In this document: piece after piece, positions 44,396-54,241 of the stretch
How positions within the stretch are numbered: the first letter of the stretch is position 1
Layout: the number at the start of each line of letters is the position of its first letter
Origin: Alloascoidea africana
Taxonomy: Eukaryota > Ascomycota > Alloascoideomycetes > Alloascoideales > Alloascoideaceae
Length of the DNA stretch: 64,000 bases
Reading direction: 5' to 3'
Assembly (NCBI GenBank): GCA_030581615.1
Contig: JAKTTT010000017.1
Span: 124,001-188,000 of the forward strand
Position numbers and translations under genes: made by a program
The notes under the pieces: generated by a model
The model's database searches: none
What the model was told of the DNA's origin: nothing
What the model saw: only the letters and a program-made list of their open reading frames with translations

Positions 44396-45637
44396 TGTTT
44401 ATATGATTACTGGGTATAATCTATGATTGAGTTATTGTTGAATTGAAATTATTAGGTTTTTCGAAGTAGTAATTAGCTAAAGATTATGAATTGAAGCGAA
44501 TTAAATCTACAGTGTTTGTGTTGTACTGTCAGAAATTGTTATTTGTTGAAGAACTGAATTTACTTGTGTGTGGTATAAAAGAAGGTACCGAGACCATCAC
44601 ATGTATTTATACTATGAATGGGCTTTGAGGAAGGTACCGTAATCATTTACTAACACTTTTCGGATAATAACACTATTAAAATTGATGTCAAGGTTCCAAT
44701 AACAGTGCCAAAATTGTTATTAATGCGAAGAAATTCTTCACTCAAGGAGTATTATACAGCTTTTTGCACATCTCCTCTGCAACCGACTTTTTCCCTATCG
44801 TGAAAGCTGAAAAAAACCTTTTGTTCTTTAACTTGTAGAGCAGGCACTAATAGATCATCCCTCCCTAATCTCTGTGTTTTATCGTCAATATGATCTAGGA
44901 TACTTTGTTTCCTCGTTGATGTTTGAAAACTCCATTCATGATATCGTTAAGCCAACCAACAGCCTGATATGTATGCTGAGGCTTAGGAAAAAAAGTCTAG
45001 ACAGGGATAACCTATTAGGGAGCCTTGCCTTAGTGTATGCAGTAGAAAAGTGTCAGGTTGAAACGCTTCTCTGTCTTTGATGCTTGAAGGGCTATCAGGT
45101 ATATTTGAACGCCAAACATTTAATTATTCACACCTTCATTTTCAGAAAGACTTTGACATGTATGTGGATTGTATTAAACCTTTATTATTAGTAGTGTTAA
45201 GCCCTCCTTCACAGTTTATAGAAACACTCATGCACTATATTTTAAGACAAACTCGTAATTATCCGTAAAGTTTGTTTCTTTAAAAATTGTTTTGCTTCCA
45301 TAGATTTTGTCAGTAATGTGTATGTCTGATGATACTGCTTGGTTATCTCTTCTACCAAGAAACAACGGAATCGAGTTGATGCTAGCCTCCAGTTGTCAAC
45401 TGTCCATAGCCAAGAGCACCCAATACAACCAGTTCATGAGAACTGGTATGCATAACACAGAGTTCGTTGTTGAAAATCGTGGTTAAAAATCCCCCCGTCG
45501 GACAGAGATTTTCGGAACTAGTTTCCAGAAAACGCGATAGCAAATCTTTCTGTGCAAGGCAAAAGCCGACACCCGTCAGGAAACCCAAGAAGGCTCCGCT
45601 TTACCTCATTTATACATCATCCTCCGTATCCTTTAAC
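44396..45637 (-). promoter_or_regulatory. Upstream region of MedA-like copy 2 with repeated AAGGTACCG
   Basis: 1.24 kb with no supported gene. The word AAGGTACCG occurs twice (44582-44590 and 44631-44639), containing the palindrome GGTACC, about 190-245 bases upstream of the start. TATAAAA lies alongside at about 44575-44580 on the plus strand. Small frames in the rest (for example at 44874 and 45077) show no family features. Confidence 0.35.
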
Positions 45638-46675
45638 TCAGAATTCTACCAGCTCGTTGGGGAAAAACTCGCCAATCAATTTCAAATAGTACGGTTTCAA
45701 TTCTTCTGGGTCGTATATTTCGTCTGTCTTTGAGTAAAGGTCGTAAGGATTAAAAGCCTGGACCGCCTTTAGCATTTCCTCATCGTGCTTATTCATCAAA
45801 TGCCTATAAGCATTTTCTCTATGCCAGGGGTAAAATGAATGATATCTTATCATTGCAAGAGCCTCTGCAGGCAACGTAGACTGGGATTTTGCAATGTGAT
45901 ACATGTATTCATCGTGGCCCCAGGACAGCATAACGTTATCGAGGCCGCAATTTGGGGAGTAGATGCCATACTCTGTAGAATATATTGGGTGGTAGAAGTC
46001 TGGATTCTTGTCAAATGTGTCCTGATAGAAAATAATCTTCTCTGAGAATTTGCAACCCACAGCAAATGTGTCTCCAACAACATCCCATTGACCCTGTGCG
46101 TTGAAAAAGTAAAGAAGTTTCCCCAGGTCATGTATTAGGCCGACCAGTATCATCCAATGAGGTTTTCCATCTCGTCTAATAGCTTCTGCTGTTTGCAAAG
46201 CATGCTCTATTTGAGAGAGTTCGGTATCTGGGTCGGATTGATCAATCAAATTGGATAACTTTACTAATGCATCCCAAATCCTCATCTTTGCACGCACTTT
46301 CGTCTTGAAGTTCACCCGAGCTTGGATATTGTAGGCGACGGTTTGGTTTTGGTGCTGAATTCGATAAAAGTTCTTTACCCGGTCGCATGCTTCTTCATAT
46401 TGTCTAAACGAGTTCTTGTCTATATGGGAATATAAACTCGTGTCCTCATTCCAAGGTTTTTCCACCTCTTTTTGGTCTGCCTTTGAAGTGCTTTTTAACT
46501 TGTTTTCATTGTTGCTCTTGTTCACGATAGGCGGCTCAGAAGAGGATTTGTGTTCATGATGCTTAATCTCATCGTCTGTCATTTGAGATCGCAGAAAGTT
46601 TACTTGCTGCACATTCTCATCTATCACATCTAAAAGATGCCCTTCATTTGTATGAATCAAAGTCGTGTCAGTCAT
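45638..46675 (-). CDS. Myo-inositol oxygenase, copy 2
   Basis: 345 residues, ATG at 46675, no intron. All ligands of the di-iron centre are kept: IEHALQTAE, GLIHDLGK, SWGHDEYMYH, RYHSFYPWH and FNPYDLYSK. From about residue 95 it is close to copy 1 (3583-4563), differing mainly by conservative changes; the first about 95 residues differ and are Lys/Glu/Asp-rich. Both copies therefore look active. The gene is divergent from the PPR gene and adjacent to MedA-like copy 2. A CACGTG at 46782-46787, about 110 bases upstream, resembles the E-box bound by bHLH factors (Ino2/Ino4, Cbf1), which would fit inositol control (inference). Confidence 0.95.
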   Translation of the reverse strand: MTDTTLIHTNEGHLLDVIDENVQQVNFLRSQMTDDEIKHHEHKSSSEPPIVNKSNNENKLKSTSKADQKEVEKPWNEDTSLYSHIDKNSFRQYEEACDRVKNFYRIQHQNQTVAYNIQARVNFKTKVRAKMRIWDALVKLSNLIDQSDPDTELSQIEHALQTAEAIRRDGKPHWMILVGLIHDLGKLLYFFNAQGQWDVVGDTFAVGCKFSEKIIFYQDTFDKNPDFYHPIYSTEYGIYSPNCGLDNVMLSWGHDEYMYHIAKSQSTLPAEALAMIRYHSFYPWHRENAYRHLMNKHDEEMLKAVQAFNPYDLYSKTDEIYDPEELKPYYLKLIGEFFPNELVEF

Positions 46676-48349
46676 AGCACTAGAGTGTTTATGATGAGCC
46701 TTTGACTAAGTAACAGGCACGCAACTCCCTCCAGTAAAAAAAAATGGACTCCTTGTGTTACAAAACGCTCCTCATGAGCCTCACGTGATCACTATTGTCT
46801 CCATAGTCGACTAGTAGACGGGCTTTTAGGATTCATAGTGGAAGTGTCGCAAAAGCATTTGAAACAATATCGGGCCAGAAACAATCCTTATTGAAAAGGA
46901 TGCTTTAATCAAAATTTTCATGGTTTCCCTTTTTTCATTTTCTGAAGAACATCGCGTTTTTTCAACAATGAAAAACGTAATAAAGGACAAAAAGTTTGTT
47001 TTGCTCAGTTGTGATTCTGGAAAAGAGTGTAGCGGTGATGAATTTTTGTTTGGTAAGGATCGGTAACACAAACGGGGATTTGCGTTCATTGCTAGTTGCA
47101 AGTCCCTAGGCAACTGAGCACCATTATTGGTACTGGAACAACTGATGTAGGTAATCTAGGCGTTAGAAGCTTATCTTAGTCATACGCAATTACAAATTAT
47201 AGTCCCTTCTTCTCTAATCTCAACTTCATGCCATTTTAAAAAATACTTCCAAGAAACGTTCACATCTGCTGTGGTACCAATCAGCATTGGTTTCTCGAAC
47301 TAGCCCTGTAACGAAGAAGTCTCAGAAACCATTGCAGCGCCTTATAAATTTTTGCTTTACGAACACAAACTCTTGTTAGATGTGACTGCATGCTAGACCA
47401 AGATTTTGAGAACTTCTGGCTAGCATTTTTTTGTATAGTAATTACCTTGCCCATGCCTCCTCTTACATGTATGTTCTCATCTAATCCAAAGAAAAAGACC
47501 AACCCTACCTTGCTCTTTGATTGATGAATCGTAGAGTTGTTGTAATGTGCAACCTGTAAATTGGGTATCTGATTTGTTATTACGTGATTAGCTAAAGTGA
47601 AACTTGAAAAGCTATTCCTTGAAAGTGTGAAGTATCTCCCAAAATAGTAACATTTATCCGAAAATCCTTTTCTTTATCATCCACTGGCATTTTGCGGGTT
47701 TGGCTCGCTCTCATGAAGGTACAAGAATGATTTAAATGACAGATTGTTTTTTTTAAATATGCCTGGCCAAGTTCAAGCACTCTTTCTTCTTTCTTGGCTT
47801 GAGTTTTTTGTCTTGTTGATTTGGCGATCTTGACTGTAATTAGACGTTGAAGAGAGTCTGGGGTAAAAGTTTAGCATTGCAGGTTCACTTGCCTAGTGAT
47901 CTCCAAGGTGTCGTATAGCGAATGCATCTTTTCGACGAAACCTTTACTAAAGAACACAAGTTACAGCGGCTTTAACGCTCCGTTAGAGAAATCTAGATTG
48001 GCGATTGGGTAGAGAATAGAGCTTAAGCTCACTGGCCACATGTACGATTGCAGGGGGCTAATTGCTCGTGGCTTCTAGGCCTGATTGCGGCAAATATGTG
48101 GCGCATGGGCGGATCCCGTCGTGGCTGACACAGCCAATCATGAACGAATGATTCGGATACAAGCCGACAAAGCCACTCAGCCGGGGGGCTGAAATGGAAC
48201 GAAAGACTATTGGGCTTGGTTAGAAGTATAACCGAACCTATACGTAAACAGTTTGACGTTTAATATGGAACCGGTTCCCATTCTTTGCACTCCACACACC
48301 CCACCGATGAAACATTCTGGTCTTCTAATATTCAGACGGTTTCTCTAGT
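46676..48349. promoter_or_regulatory. Divergent upstream region of MIOX copy 2 and the PPR gene
   Basis: About 1.7 kb without a supported gene. CACGTGATC at 46782-46790 lies near the MIOX start. Close to the PPR side, a more G+C-rich stretch (about 48030-48200) contains a CCAAT box (AGCCAATCAT, about 48132-48141), the site of the Hap complex that drives many mitochondrial genes. Frames of 95 and 73 codons on the minus strand start only at TTG and match nothing. Confidence 0.35.
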
Positions 48350-51300
48350 ATGGTTTTCAAGTCATTCATCTACATGTCGCGGGTCTCTCTTGCGAAGAAC
48401 CTGTTTGAGTCAAGCGCATCCCCAGCCACCATTCAGCCAAATTTTTTCTCAACAACTAATCCTTTTGCTCGAAATTCCCAACTGGTCACAAAAGATTTAT
48501 ACTTCACGCTAGGGCAGACAGACTTTCACAATAGTTCCCCTTGTGGTTCAGGAGACGGAAACCATCAACCTAGTGCTATTGATACCACATCTATACTAGC
48601 CACAGTTACAGCCACAGATGATGACACAGAGAATACCAAAGAGCGGCTAGACATTACACAGCCACCTGGACATAGATCGCTCTCATTTCTCTCAACAAAG
48701 AGTGACAAGTTTTTTTCTTTGGCTTCCCCTACCTCTAGGAATCATTTGAAAGGAATAGATCTTGATGAAGAAGCAATAGTACAAGATGCAGATGGGCAAG
48801 TGCCAAGTCAAAATGAAACCAAAACAAACTCAACTGAGTTCCAAGAAGACTTTGAACCTAAGGAAAAGCAGGAAGAGCAGATAAAAACTGAAAGTAGTTC
48901 AGAAGACTTCAAGGTTGGTCATTCTAAATCTGATCCCTCTGTGCCACAAGAAAGTGAATCCGATACTCTAGATGCTAGTGCCTCAGTAAAAATCGGAAAG
49001 GGTAATTCAGATCCCCAGCTGGAGAGGTATGAAAAAGCCATTCAGAGCTGTTTTATGCATCAGGACTATTCTTCTGTTCTACAATACTTTCAGGAAATGA
49101 CCCAAAGGAATATCCTCCCTTCTTCTTTGATCTACAAGCACGTATTAAAAACTTTTTCAGACATACCAATACAACATTCAATCGAGGAAAAGCTATGTAA
49201 TATGCTCGCTACTTATAAACATATGATATCACACTCTGTTCGCCCTGACACTGACACTTACGATATTGTCATTTCAACACTGATAAATGGGGCATTACTG
49301 GAGCATTATGCACAGAAAAATTGTTTTTCATTTTATGATATTCTGAGGAGGTATTCACCCCCAGAGCTGCTTCATTCTCATAATTCTTTGACTAGCTTCG
49401 GTAATCCTTCTGAGTACTTTACCCTGGCGGTGAATATTTTTATTGGTGCCAACATTTCAAGGTTACAGAGCTTTCCCGAAAAAATGTACCACAAGATACT
49501 AGAAGGTTCAGCAAAATTTGACCTGAAAGCAAATTTAGTCAATGTGATAGGTCTCATGGAGCAACTAAAGACCCCACGAGATGATCAATTCTTTATTGAT
49601 TTGATCAAAGCATTTGGACTTAAGAAGGACTACGCTTCTACAGTGGCTGTTTATGAAGAGTACCGGGAGAGCGTAGAAACAAACTCAAATTTCTCTAGGG
49701 ATGGAGAATATGAGGTATATGCTGCTTTCATTGAAGCAGCAATTTTATGTGGAGAAACTGACCGGGGTTTGAGGTTTTTTGAGAAAGTGATGGATAAATG
49801 CAACTCCCAAGATACAACACACCAAACTATAAACATGAAAAGAATCGCTTCAGCGTATGTTTCTGGTCTAGCATTCGTGGGTGATCCCATGAGAGGATGG
49901 TTGTTTGTTCAAGAGTTTGGAAAAACTCATAATATTACTTTTGATGTGCAAGTTATAGGACAACTGTTAACAGCCTCCTGTCTTAATGAGTTGTTTGCCC
50001 TCTCTACAACAATCTTCAAAAGCATAAAATCGGAAAACTACATGCCTCATGGCACGCATTGCAATTTTGTAAGTGACTATCTAGCACAGTGTGTGCGGCA
50101 TGAGAATCTGGAACAGGCTTTAGATGTTGTTAATGAAGTTGAAGTACATTCCACCTTTATTGACGAGACAGGGTTATCCCTCCTTTTCAAGTTTTTGGTT
50201 TCAAAGGGACTTGTGGACTTGGCCCTAAATACTCTTTCTTCACAATCATTCCGCATAGTTGAAAAGTACAAAGCTGAAGAAAAAATACTCCCCCAGTTTT
50301 CCCAACTAAGGGCAGATCTCTCGACTGATCTTTTTGTAGAATGTGTCAAGAGCTTGTCAGAAAATGGTTCTCTCGACTTTAATAACGCATTGAAGCTGTG
50401 CCGCTTAAGACTCTTTGATTTGTCTTGTCTTTTTAATGAACGAGGAATGACAGGAGTTTGCCCAATATTCAACGCCATATGGTCGTCAAGAGATTCGTTT
50501 GATGCCCAGTTTGTTTACGCAGTTTTCAACGGTCAAAATGAAATTCTACCAGAGCTGATTAGGTATCATATAGACTTTTTGAACTTCAACAAAAGCACCA
50601 AGGTTAAACCTGTTTTAGGAGATTTCTCTGACAAAGTCGAAAGATACCTGAAAACATTCCTTCAAGATGCCATGATTAGCAAAGTACATTTTACGACCGC
50701 TTATATTCACTATTTAACTTCCTCATTAGGAGCTTTTGGAAATGATAGCTTGTTGACCAGCTGGATTGATTTCACTGCTTCAATATGTGAATCAACGGTG
50801 AACAGTGAACCTGATGCCTCGTCCTACAGTTATTCAATTGACAATGGTTTTCCCAAAGGCAATACTGATTTGATGCCAACGAAAAGTACATTTTCTACAT
50901 CGCCTACACTTTTACCGAGTTTCAATGTTGAAGTTTCGAATGCTATTGTGTTTCTACTGAAAGACGAAGAAAAATACAGCAAAGGAATTCAAAAGTTTGA
51001 AGCCGCTTTAGAATTCCAAACTTTGTTGGCCCCAGAAGCATTTTTAGCCGTAATTGAAGCAGGAGGTCAAAAGAAGGATCTAAAGGCTATCAAATCTGCT
51101 GTGAAAAAAGTAAAGGAAATATTTCCTGAAGCTTACCTATCCGACCCAACAATACGAAGCATTTGGGTAATGATCTACCAGGCTGTCATTCGTTCTGCTG
51201 CTTCATTAGATTATAGTTATGCTTTTCACGCTTATCAAAAATTACTATTTCTCCATTCAAATCCAGATGGAAAAGGGTATGCTGAACTTATTTCACACTC

Positions 51301-52417
51301 TCCTCCACAGTCTCATGATGAAGCAACAGACGCCATCAATCTGTTTATGGAGGCCAAAAGCTTTGGCGTTGACCCTTCCACGTTCTTATACAATGTGTTA
51401 CTTTCAAAGCTTGCAAAAGCGAGGCGTCTCAAGGAAGCCAAAGCCTTCTTTAAAGAAATGAAGGCCTCAGGAACAAAAAAGAGCCACGTCACTTATGGCA
51501 CAATGATCAGTGGTTGTTGCAGATCAGGAGATGAGGAAGCAGCAAAAGAACTGTTCTTGGAAATGGAAAACGAGCCTGGTTATGTTCCTCGACTGACTCC
51601 ATTCAACATAATGCTTCAGTTTTATGTTCACACAAAGAAAGACCGTGCCTCTGCTCTTGAGCTTTACTCCAAGCTGAGATTTCTTAAAGTGAAACCATCT
51701 TCTCATACCTATAAGATAATGATCGATCTTTACACAACAATTGAACCCATCAACATTGAGCGCGCTGACAATGTTTTAAATGTGATTCGAGAGGATGGCA
51801 ATCAAGCTACCGAAAGGCATTACGCTGCTTTGATTTTTGCCCGGGGTGTTGGTCTAAAGGATTTAAAATCAGCCAAAGAATGTTATCACAAGATTGTGAA
51901 GGAGCGAAAACTTATCAAACCTGGCCAATCGGTATTTCAGGCATTACTTGAATCCTGTGTTTTGAATGGAGAGATCGGAGAACTACGCAATATAATCAAG
52001 GAAATGGAAAATTATGGAGTAACACTCAGCGCATACACATCTAATATTTTAATTCGAGGTTGGGCAGTGTCGGAATTCCATTCATCTGAGTCTATTTTCA
52101 AGCAAATTATAGATGCCGATCTTGCAGAGCCCTCTTCTTACGAATCTATGATCCGAGCATATTTGTATAGAGATGAGTTTGATAAAGCTCTGGATGTTTT
52201 GAATTTGATGAAAACCAAGGGTTATCCTCATCCAGTTGTAACGAAAGTGGCCAACTTGGTTGATTCTGTCTGGATAAACAGTTTGAAATCGCCATTAGAC
52301 AAGAGAGCCAAAAGGGAGATGTTATTAGAGAGCATATTTAGACAGGGATTCCAGAGTCAAAGTTTTTTGAGCTCTACTCCTTTAGAAGAATCTACTTCTG
52401 TATCTACTGTATCTTAA
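48350..52417 (+). CDS. Large mitochondrial pentatricopeptide-repeat (PPR) protein
   Basis: 1355 residues in one exon. MVFKSFIYMSRVSLAKNLFESS is a plausible mitochondrial presequence (Met1 or Met9 could start). Residues about 20-220 are acidic and low-complexity. PPR helices are clear near the middle (DTYDIVISTLINGALL) and strongest toward the end: PSTFLYNVLLSKLAKARRLKEAKAFFKEM, SHVTYGTMISGCCRSGDEEAAKELFLEM, LTPFNIMLQFYVHTKKDRASALELYSKL, SHTYKIMIDLYTTI, SYESMIRAYLYRDEFDKALDVLNLMKTKGY. Such proteins bind mitochondrial messages; the size and repeat arrangement recall Pet309/Cya-5, the translational activator of COX1, but I cannot distinguish it from other fungal PPR factors. The long helical middle without clean repeats is usual for yeast members. 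Confidence 0.85.
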   Translation: MVFKSFIYMSRVSLAKNLFESSASPATIQPNFFSTTNPFARNSQLVTKDLYFTLGQTDFHNSSPCGSGDGNHQPSAIDTTSILATVTATDDDTENTKERLDITQPPGHRSLSFLSTKSDKFFSLASPTSRNHLKGIDLDEEAIVQDADGQVPSQNETKTNSTEFQEDFEPKEKQEEQIKTESSSEDFKVGHSKSDPSVPQESESDTLDASASVKIGKGNSDPQLERYEKAIQSCFMHQDYSSVLQYFQEMTQRNILPSSLIYKHVLKTFSDIPIQHSIEEKLCNMLATYKHMISHSVRPDTDTYDIVISTLINGALLEHYAQKNCFSFYDILRRYSPPELLHSHNSLTSFGNPSEYFTLAVNIFIGANISRLQSFPEKMYHKILEGSAKFDLKANLVNVIGLMEQLKTPRDDQFFIDLIKAFGLKKDYASTVAVYEEYRESVETNSNFSRDGEYEVYAAFIEAAILCGETDRGLRFFEKVMDKCNSQDTTHQTINMKRIASAYVSGLAFVGDPMRGWLFVQEFGKTHNITFDVQVIGQLLTASCLNELFALSTTIFKSIKSENYMPHGTHCNFVSDYLAQCVRHENLEQALDVVNEVEVHSTFIDETGLSLLFKFLVSKGLVDLALNTLSSQSFRIVEKYKAEEKILPQFSQLRADLSTDLFVECVKSLSENGSLDFNNALKLCRLRLFDLSCLFNERGMTGVCPIFNAIWSSRDSFDAQFVYAVFNGQNEILPELIRYHIDFLNFNKSTKVKPVLGDFSDKVERYLKTFLQDAMISKVHFTTAYIHYLTSSLGAFGNDSLLTSWIDFTASICESTVNSEPDASSYSYSIDNGFPKGNTDLMPTKSTFSTSPTLLPSFNVEVSNAIVFLLKDEEKYSKGIQKFEAALEFQTLLAPEAFLAVIEAGGQKKDLKAIKSAVKKVKEIFPEAYLSDPTIRSIWVMIYQAVIRSAASLDYSYAFHAYQKLLFLHSNPDGKGYAELISHSPPQSHDEATDAINLFMEAKSFGVDPSTFLYNVLLSKLAKARRLKEAKAFFKEMKASGTKKSHVTYGTMISGCCRSGDEEAAKELFLEMENEPGYVPRLTPFNIMLQFYVHTKKDRASALELYSKLRFLKVKPSSHTYKIMIDLYTTIEPINIERADNVLNVIREDGNQATERHYAALIFARGVGLKDLKSAKECYHKIVKERKLIKPGQSVFQALLESCVLNGEIGELRNIIKEMENYGVTLSAYTSNILIRGWAVSEFHSSESIFKQIIDADLAEPSSYESMIRAYLYRDEFDKALDVLNLMKTKGYPHPVVTKVANLVDSVWINSLKSPLDKRAKREMLLESIFRQGFQSQSFLSSTPLEESTSVSTVS

Positions 52418-53386
52418 CGAAAAAAGTGAGATCTATGACTAATGTTATGTTATGACTATGTTTTTGATTGGTGATTGATTATCTATATCGATCATTTCAT
52501 TTGTTCGAGTAAATGATGATCGTAGTGGATACCAAAGAAGCTTCATGAGATTTTAGGGCTACACATCCCGAATTAATACTTGTGATGCTTGAACTGATTC
52601 TAGATTTACGAGATTCAAGATCGTACTTTTTGATTGTCCTTTAAACTAGATAGGATCTATATGTGGATGAATTATGATGAAGGAACCTACCAGACGTATT
52701 TGCTTTCAAGCTGTGCACATTCCTAGACAATCTTGTGCCAAAAGCGCTCAAAATATTTATATTCAAAGATCAGATTAGGATTATGAAAGAGTTCTTGGAA
52801 ACGGGAAATTTTTGGACATGATCTTTCGATTTAAATGTAGTGAGTAGGTAGTAATCAAGGTGAAGTTTAAATGGAAGAGTGGACTTCCAACTACAAAATC
52901 GATGGCATTTGACGGGAGACACACCTTAGAAGTTTTGTTGGATTATCTAGAAAGAATAATACGTTCAACAAAAACTCGAGGCTAAATTAGTTCACAACGC
53001 TCTTAAACCTAAGGAGAATGCAAAGCACAATAGCACCTTCAACATCAACCTGATAACTATGTATATCAAAGATTCCTCAAGTTTGCAGTATGAACCCACA
53101 AAAAGTGTAAAGCAAAGACTAGTAAGCGTTTACCCCGGCGAGTTAGAAATGAAAACTTAAAGCGGCCGCTGACAGAGTAGGGGATCTGAACAACAGCAAT
53201 GCCAAAAATTCAAAAGTTATCTATTTCTCCACTATCGAAAAGGATATTTGGTTTGTAAATATTTCGAGTAATGAGCATGCATTTGACCAAAAAGAGCCAG
53301 ATCTTTACCATCTTTGTATAATAGGAAATTTTCATTAATAAAAGGCTAATTTATGATGCAAACATTCAGGCTCCGATGTATATCTT
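52418..53386. other. Convergent 3' region, no gene seen
   Basis: About 970 bases between the stops of the PPR gene and the V-ATPase f gene. There is no open frame of note; a GCGGCCGC site lies at about 53162-53169. It should hold both 3' untranslated regions. Confidence 0.5.
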
Positions 53387-53908
53387 TCAAAGCTGGATAC
53401 GAGATTGCCTATTGATAACCAGAATTTGACATCCACAGAACACAAAGAATACGGCATAAACGATAACTGCTCCAAAAACCGTAGACGCAACACTAAAAAT
53501 TGATTGACCAGTTAGAATTTTTAATACCAACCAATATAGTGATCAATTCCCCCCAAAACTGGTTCACAAGTTTTAGCTTCAGCTGGCAAAGTAAAAGTAC
53601 CGGACAACAACACAGTACCATACGCTCAAGCAATCCAACCTGAGGATTCAATGAAAAGAAAATTACATACGCATCGCCGTCTTTAGGGTCAGTTATACTA
53701 CCCATCATACTCTCATGTTTGGACTTGAAAAGGAAGCCGATGACACTTAGGATGATAACACCAAACGCAGACAACACTGTGCAAAACCAAGCCTTTAATG
53801 GCTAATTATCCGACGCTTGTATTAGAACCTTTCCAACATGTTCAAATAGCTTAAGAATACACCAAATCTGAAAAGGTCATAAAGACATACCGAGACTACC
53901 GGCTTCAT
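53387..53908 (-). CDS. V-ATPase V0 subunit f (RNASEK-type), three exons
   Basis: Coding segments 53908-53891, 53792-53671 and 53492-53387 give 81 residues. Introns are 98 nt (GTATGT to AAAG) and 178 nt (GTATGT to TTTTTAG) and all junctions are in frame. The joined product reads MKPVVSAWFCTVLSAFGVII, then LSVIGFLFKSKHESMMGSIT, then DPKDGDAVASTVFGAVIVYA, then VFFVFCGCQILVINRQSRIQL. It follows S. cerevisiae YPR170W-B (subunit f) along its whole length, with two membrane segments joined by the HES-(M/F)-GSI-DP-DG loop. Exon 1 codes for only six residues. The subunit sits in the membrane sector of the proton pump. Intronless searching sees only a false 94-codon frame that reads through intron 2. 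Confidence 0.93.
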
Positions 53909-54241
53909 TGTAGTAGTGAGCGAGCAAGTTTATACACTGTTCGATGGAAACAGAGGAGGAGAGCCTGAGGGATGGATGTTGTGCAGGGTAACTACCTGCC
54001 AAAACTGATGATAACCGTTATCGAGGCAAGACAATGCCCACATATTTCTGGCACATTTGGAGCAATATGACTATATATTACAAGCATTCATATTTCAGTC
54101 CTAAAATGAGTTATTCGTTCCAATAACAATGTGTCATTATCATATTATAGCTTGCTTGGAGCACAATTAAAAGAGCATATATGCTACCCAGATTAATCTT
54201 TAGCCTGAACATCTCAGCATTTCTAGATCGACTTGACATAA
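53909..54241. promoter_or_regulatory. Upstream region of the V-ATPase f gene and 3' end of TRM140
   Basis: 333 bases between the start of the subunit f gene and the stop of TRM140. No gene is seen. No TATA box is obvious and no named site was identified. Confidence 0.4.

Noticed and set aside
3583-46675. A simple segmental inversion duplication of MIOX plus MedA-like gene
   Set aside because: Orientation and spacing differ (divergent at 11 kb versus tandem at 1.2 kb) and the genes between show no pairing, so only a more complex history could work; kept as a question in the findings.
46826-47113. 95-codon minus-strand frame between MIOX copy 2 and the PPR gene
   Set aside because: It begins at TTG and shows no motif; it is probably chance in promoter DNA.
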